Assembly: GCA_035714085.1 (NCBI GenBank)
Contig: DASTMP010000241.1
Span: 16,068 to 80,067, forward strand
DNA: 64,000 bases
From: JAJVID01 sp035714085
Lineage (GTDB): Bacteria > Acidobacteriota > Blastocatellia > RBC074
Direction: 5' to 3'
The notes beneath the pieces are model-generated. The model made no database searches. It saw only the letters and a program-made list of their open reading frames with translations, and was not told the origin of the DNA. Below are positions 62,101 to 64,000 of this stretch, piece after piece. Each line of letters begins with the position of its first letter. Position 1 is the stretch's first letter. A program made the translations under genes and the position numbers.

Positions 62101-63218
62101 ACAAATACTTCAAGACGATGGGCTGCGCCAGCCCTTCGTGCCCGCCCGGAACCGGATACAATTCGGCGCATTACCTGCTCTCCTGGTATTACGCGTGGGG
62201 AGGGCCGATAGACACCGCGCAGAACTGGGCGTTCCGCATCGGGGCGAGCCACAACCACTTCGGCTATCAGAACCCACTCACGGCGTACGCTTTGTCGACA
62301 GTTCCAGCGTTCAAGCCCCGCTCGCCCAATGCCGCGCGCGATTGGGGGACGAGCCTCGCGCGCCAGGTCGAGTTCTATCGATGGCTGCAGTCGGCTGACG
62401 GCGGCATTGGCGGCGGCGCCACAAACAGTTGGGCTGGGCGCTATGCGACGCCTCCCGCGGGCGTAACGACCTTTTACGGCATGTTCTACGACGAGCAGCC
62501 GGTCTATCACGACCCTCCCAGCAACACCTGGTTCGGCTTCCAGGTCTGGTCGATGGAAAGGGTCGCGGAGTATTACTACGTGACGGGCAACGCCAACGCG
62601 AAGGTGATCCTCGACAAATGGGTCAACTGGGCCATGTCCAACACGCAGCTACCGTCCGACGGCAGCTACCAAATTCCTTCGACGCTCGCCTGGTCGGGCC
62701 AGCCGTCGCTCAATTGGAACGCGACCACCCAGAATTGGAATCCGGCCGACGCGAACTACAACGCAAACCTGCGAGTGACTGTGGTCGACACGACTCAGGA
62801 CGTCGGCGTCGCGGGCGCTTTCGCCAAGACGCTGATTTACTACAGCGCGGGGACCAAACGGTGGGCCACTCAGCACACGGCCTCTCAGATGATGGCCAAA
62901 GAGATACTCGATCGGATATGGACGCTCTGCCGCGATGAGCGTGGGGTCTCGATTCTCGAAGCTCGGAGCGATTACCAACGCTTCGACGATCCGATTTTCG
63001 TTCCCTCGACCTTCACGGGCGTTATGGGGAGCGGCGATCCGATCAATAGCTCTTCAACGTTCCTGAGCATTCGCTCCAAATACAGGGATGATCCGGAATT
63101 CCCGAAGGTGCAGGCCTATCTCAACGGTGGCCCAGTCCCGACGTTCCGCTATCATCGCTTCTGGGCGCAAGTGGATGTCGCGCTGGCAAACGCCGAGTAC
63201 GGAAGGCTGTTTCCGTAA
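59115..63218 (+). CDS. secreted GH48 exo-cellulase with two CBM3 and four FN3 domains
   Basis: 1367 residues; signal segment about 14-36. Order: CBM3 (about 43-192), FN3, FN3 (198-384), CBM3 (386-535), FN3, FN3 (539-722), GH48 (726-1367). The GH48 domain is full length (about 640 residues): LICEAPDYGHETTSEAYSYW holds the two conserved Glu (near 765 and 776, the acid in the family scheme), with MHWLIDVDNWYGYG, GPQESVWETVTHPSWE, GYNSAHYLLSWYYAWGG, and ASHNHFGYQNP further on. GH48 enzymes are processive exo-cellulases acting with GH9. The two CBM3-FN3-FN3 blocks are near-identical in DNA, so this half arose by recent duplication. It has no NEW3-like repeats and no shared C-terminal domain. GGGGGGA precedes the start. 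Confidence 0.96.
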   Translation: MTFSRNLSCAIRKRTLALCAIFAIIFMAGAGVSIATMMQATPTLRLQYRVADPNSPNDNQIKPHFNIVNGGTTAVPLSELTIRYWYTNDGSQPQVYDCDFAARGCANISASFVSIPAVTGANTYLQLSFSAGAGSLAAGQQSGEIQTRLHNQNWSNYTEANDYSYDATKTAFADWTRVTLYRNGTLVWGAEPTPQAPDTTPPTAPTNLTVASKTSATVSLTWTASTDNVGVTGYRVFDGATQVGTSAITSFTVTGLAPSSTHTYTAQAVDAANNVSAASNTVTVTTDPPVVDTTPPTAPTNLAVATKTSTTVSLSWTASTDNVGVTGYRVMEGATQVGTSATTSFTVTGLAASSTHTYTVRAVDAANNVSADSNTVTVTTDPPVVANLRVQYRAADTNATDNQMKPHFNIVNGGTTAIPMSELTIRYWYTNDGNRTQVYNCDFASRGCANISASFVSIPAVTGANTYLQLSFIAGAGSLAAGQQSGEIQNRLNNQDFSAYNEANDYSFDPTKTAFADWTRVTLYRNGTLVWGAEPTGGDTTPPTAPTNLTVASKTSATVSLSWTASTDNVGVTGYRVFDGATQVGTSATTSFTVTGLAPSSTHTYTARAVDAANNVSAASNAVTVTTDPPVVDTMPPTAPTNLAVTATTSTTVSLSWTASTDNVAVTGYRVFRGSTLAGTSPATTFTASGLTPNTSFTFTVRAFDAANNESQPSNAVTAMTQPGGTTNAYTQRFLDMWEELHDPTNGYFSPEGVPYHSRETLICEAPDYGHETTSEAYSYWAWLETMYGFVTQDWTYLSRMFDNMETYIIPTSLDQPTTAGAYNPASPATYAPEFDLPDQYPTPLNSSVAAGQDPIAVELRTTYGTPEIYGMHWLIDVDNWYGYGRRGDGTSRPSYINTFQRGPQESVWETVTHPSWENFRWGGGAGRGFLPLFILDSTYSQQWRYTDAPDADARLIQAVYWAKQFADAQGGNATVDGLVAKAAKMGDYLRYSLFDKYFKTMGCASPSCPPGTGYNSAHYLLSWYYAWGGPIDTAQNWAFRIGASHNHFGYQNPLTAYALSTVPAFKPRSPNAARDWGTSLARQVEFYRWLQSADGGIGGGATNSWAGRYATPPAGVTTFYGMFYDEQPVYHDPPSNTWFGFQVWSMERVAEYYYVTGNANAKVILDKWVNWAMSNTQLPSDGSYQIPSTLAWSGQPSLNWNATTQNWNPADANYNANLRVTVVDTTQDVGVAGAFAKTLIYYSAGTKRWATQHTASQMMAKEILDRIWTLCRDERGVSILEARSDYQRFDDPIFVPSTFTGVMGSGDPINSSSTFLSIRSKYRDDPEFPKVQAYLNGGPVPTFRYHRFWAQVDVALANAEYGRLFP

Positions 63219-63229
63219 ATTGACCATAT

Positions 63230-63267
63230 GCCATATGCCATATTTCATATTAAATATGGCATATGGC
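63230..63267. repeat. perfect 16-bp inverted repeat after GH48
   Basis: GCCATATGCCATATTT (63230-63245) and its exact complement (63252-63267), loop CATATT. Sits 11 bp after the GH48 stop, probably part of the 3-prime end. Confidence 0.92.
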
Positions 63268-63282
63268 GACTTGTAACAATTT

Positions 63283-63350
63283 CGTGTACTTGCGGCAATG
63301 CGGCTTGGCGCATCTGGTTCTTACCTATGCCGCATTGCCGCAAGAACACG
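63283..63350. terminator. convergent-gene hairpin (GH48 / VOC protein)
   Basis: CGTGTACTTGCGGCAATGCGG (63283-63303) and CCGCATTGCCGCAAGAACACG (63330-63350) pair over 20 of 21 positions with a 26-nt loop, between two genes that point towards each other. A bidirectional terminator is plausible. Confidence 0.75.
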
Positions 63351-63367
63351 TTCATTCTGGATCTCCG

Positions 63368-64000
63368 TCAGGCCGTCGCCGCTTCTTGCAGTTTCGCGAT
63401 GTCGAATTTTTTCATTTTCAGGAACGCTTCTGTGACGCGCGCGATCTTCTGCTCGTCTTTTTCCCTGAACATTTCATCCATCGCGGTGGGCACGATTTGC
63501 CAGGAGAGCCCGAATTTATCTTTGAGCCAGCCGCATTGCTCCGCCTCTGGCGCCGCAGTAAGTTTGTCCCAGTAGTAGTCAATTTCCTCTTGGGTGTCGC
63601 AGTGTACGATCAGCGAGATTGCCTCGTTGAATGCGAAGTTGTGTCCGCGGGCGCTGTCCATCGCCGCGAACGCATGTCCTTCCAGGGTGAACGCCGCGTG
63701 TTTGATGGCGCCCGCCTTGTCCGGCGCCTCGTTCTCTCCATAATTGAGAATGCCGTCCACATGCGCGTCGTGGAACACTGAAACGTATAAATTGATCGCC
63801 TCTTCCGCCCGTCCGCACTGCTTACCTACGAACATCAGGATGGGCGTAATCGTTTGCCTGATCGGACTGTCTGCCCTGAACATCAATTGCCACGACAATC
63901 CGTACTTGTCTTGTATCCACCCGTATCTTTCAGCAAACGGATACGGCCCGAGTTCCATCAGCGCCACGCCGCCTTCCGAGAGCTTTTCCCAGGCCGCGTC
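63368..64000 (-). CDS. PhnB-like VOC-family protein, partial
   Basis: At least 210 residues; the frame stays open to the window edge, so the start is missing. Two VOC-type halves: LMFVGKQCGRAEEAINLYVSVF, FNEAISLIVHCDTQEEIDYYWDKL, CGWLKDKFGLSWQIVPTAM, the pattern of 3-demethylubiquinone-9 3-methyltransferase-like (PhnB) proteins. The upstream piece (DAAWEKLSEGG ... WIQDKYGLSWQLMF) repeats the end of that pattern, so the protein seems to be a tandem duplicate. The real function is unknown. Confidence 0.88.
   Translation of the reverse strand, partial: DAAWEKLSEGGVALMELGPYPFAERYGWIQDKYGLSWQLMFRADSPIRQTITPILMFVGKQCGRAEEAINLYVSVFHDAHVDGILNYGENEAPDKAGAIKHAAFTLEGHAFAAMDSARGHNFAFNEAISLIVHCDTQEEIDYYWDKLTAAPEAEQCGWLKDKFGLSWQIVPTAMDEMFREKDEQKIARVTEAFLKMKKFDIAKLQEAATA

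Noticed and set aside
36353..63218. Cellulosome components (dockerin or cohesin)
   Set aside because: No duplicated calcium-binding dockerin motifs or cohesin-like modules are visible in any enzyme; the shared C-terminal domain has no such calcium loops.

Overview
The window is GC-rich, densely coded DNA, almost all on the + strand. It probably comes from a Gram-negative (diderm) soil-type bacterium. Many secreted PQQ-like beta-propellers, a DUF1800/DUF1501 pair, an HupL-type uptake hydrogenase, NEW3-like Ig repeats and CCGGTGGT/ACCACCGG palindromic repeats suggest an Acidobacteriota (Blastocatellia-like) lineage. That assignment is inference; no rRNA or phylogenetic marker gene is present.

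Layout. (1) 1-9.1 kb: three secreted beta-propeller proteins, an iron-type alcohol dehydrogenase, a DUF3052 protein with a receiver-like N-terminus, and small membrane or secreted proteins. (2) 9.1-12.5 kb: an uptake [NiFe]-hydrogenase operon (small subunit, large subunit, maturation protease), preceded by a possible response-regulator remnant. (3) 12.5-14.5 kb: an HxlR regulator, two NIPSNAP-related genes (one apparently a chimera) and a YqcC-like protein. (4) 15.0-35.7 kb: an amino-acid supercluster with serA, hisF, hisIE, a complete set of trp genes in the order E-G-D-C-F-B-A, chorismate mutase, a DAHP-synthase homologue and prephenate dehydrogenase. Unrelated genes (cyclophilin, M28 peptidase, ADP-ribosylglycohydrolase, TPR-TonB protein, beta-propeller, sorbosone dehydrogenase, nucleoside phosphorylase) sit between the trp genes, often translationally coupled to them. 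The DAHP-synthase homologue lacks two of the four metal ligands. (5) 36.3-63.2 kb: a plant cell-wall degradation island with GH9-CBM3, GH74, a small non-catalytic protein, CBM2-DUF1800, DUF1501, GH10, GH9-PA14, an ankyrin protein, GH113 and CBM3/FN3-GH48. (6) The right edge holds a partial PhnB-like VOC protein on the minus strand.

The most interesting system is the cell-wall island. Six of its secreted proteins (GH9, GH74, the small protein, GH10, the second GH9 and GH113) end in the same roughly 120-residue C-terminal domain, always with Phe as the last residue. One to three NEW3-like Ig repeats precede it. I do not recognise this domain. It could be a new carbohydrate-binding module or a sorting/anchoring domain. 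One protein is only signal peptide, one repeat and this domain, so it may be a binding or scaffold component. No dockerin or cohesin is visible. The GH48 and the DUF1800 protein lack the shared domain but carry their own CBM3 or CBM2 cellulose-binding modules. The enzyme set (GH48 and GH9 cellulases, GH74 xyloglucanase, GH10 xylanase, GH113 mannanase) would cover cellulose and its main hemicellulose coats.

A second theme is intergenic. Most gaps contain a long inverted repeat built of locus-specific simple words, including an 82-bp perfect palindrome over the trpB stop codon. In several places these repeats abut start codons with no Shine-Dalgarno sequence, or run into signal-peptide coding sequence.
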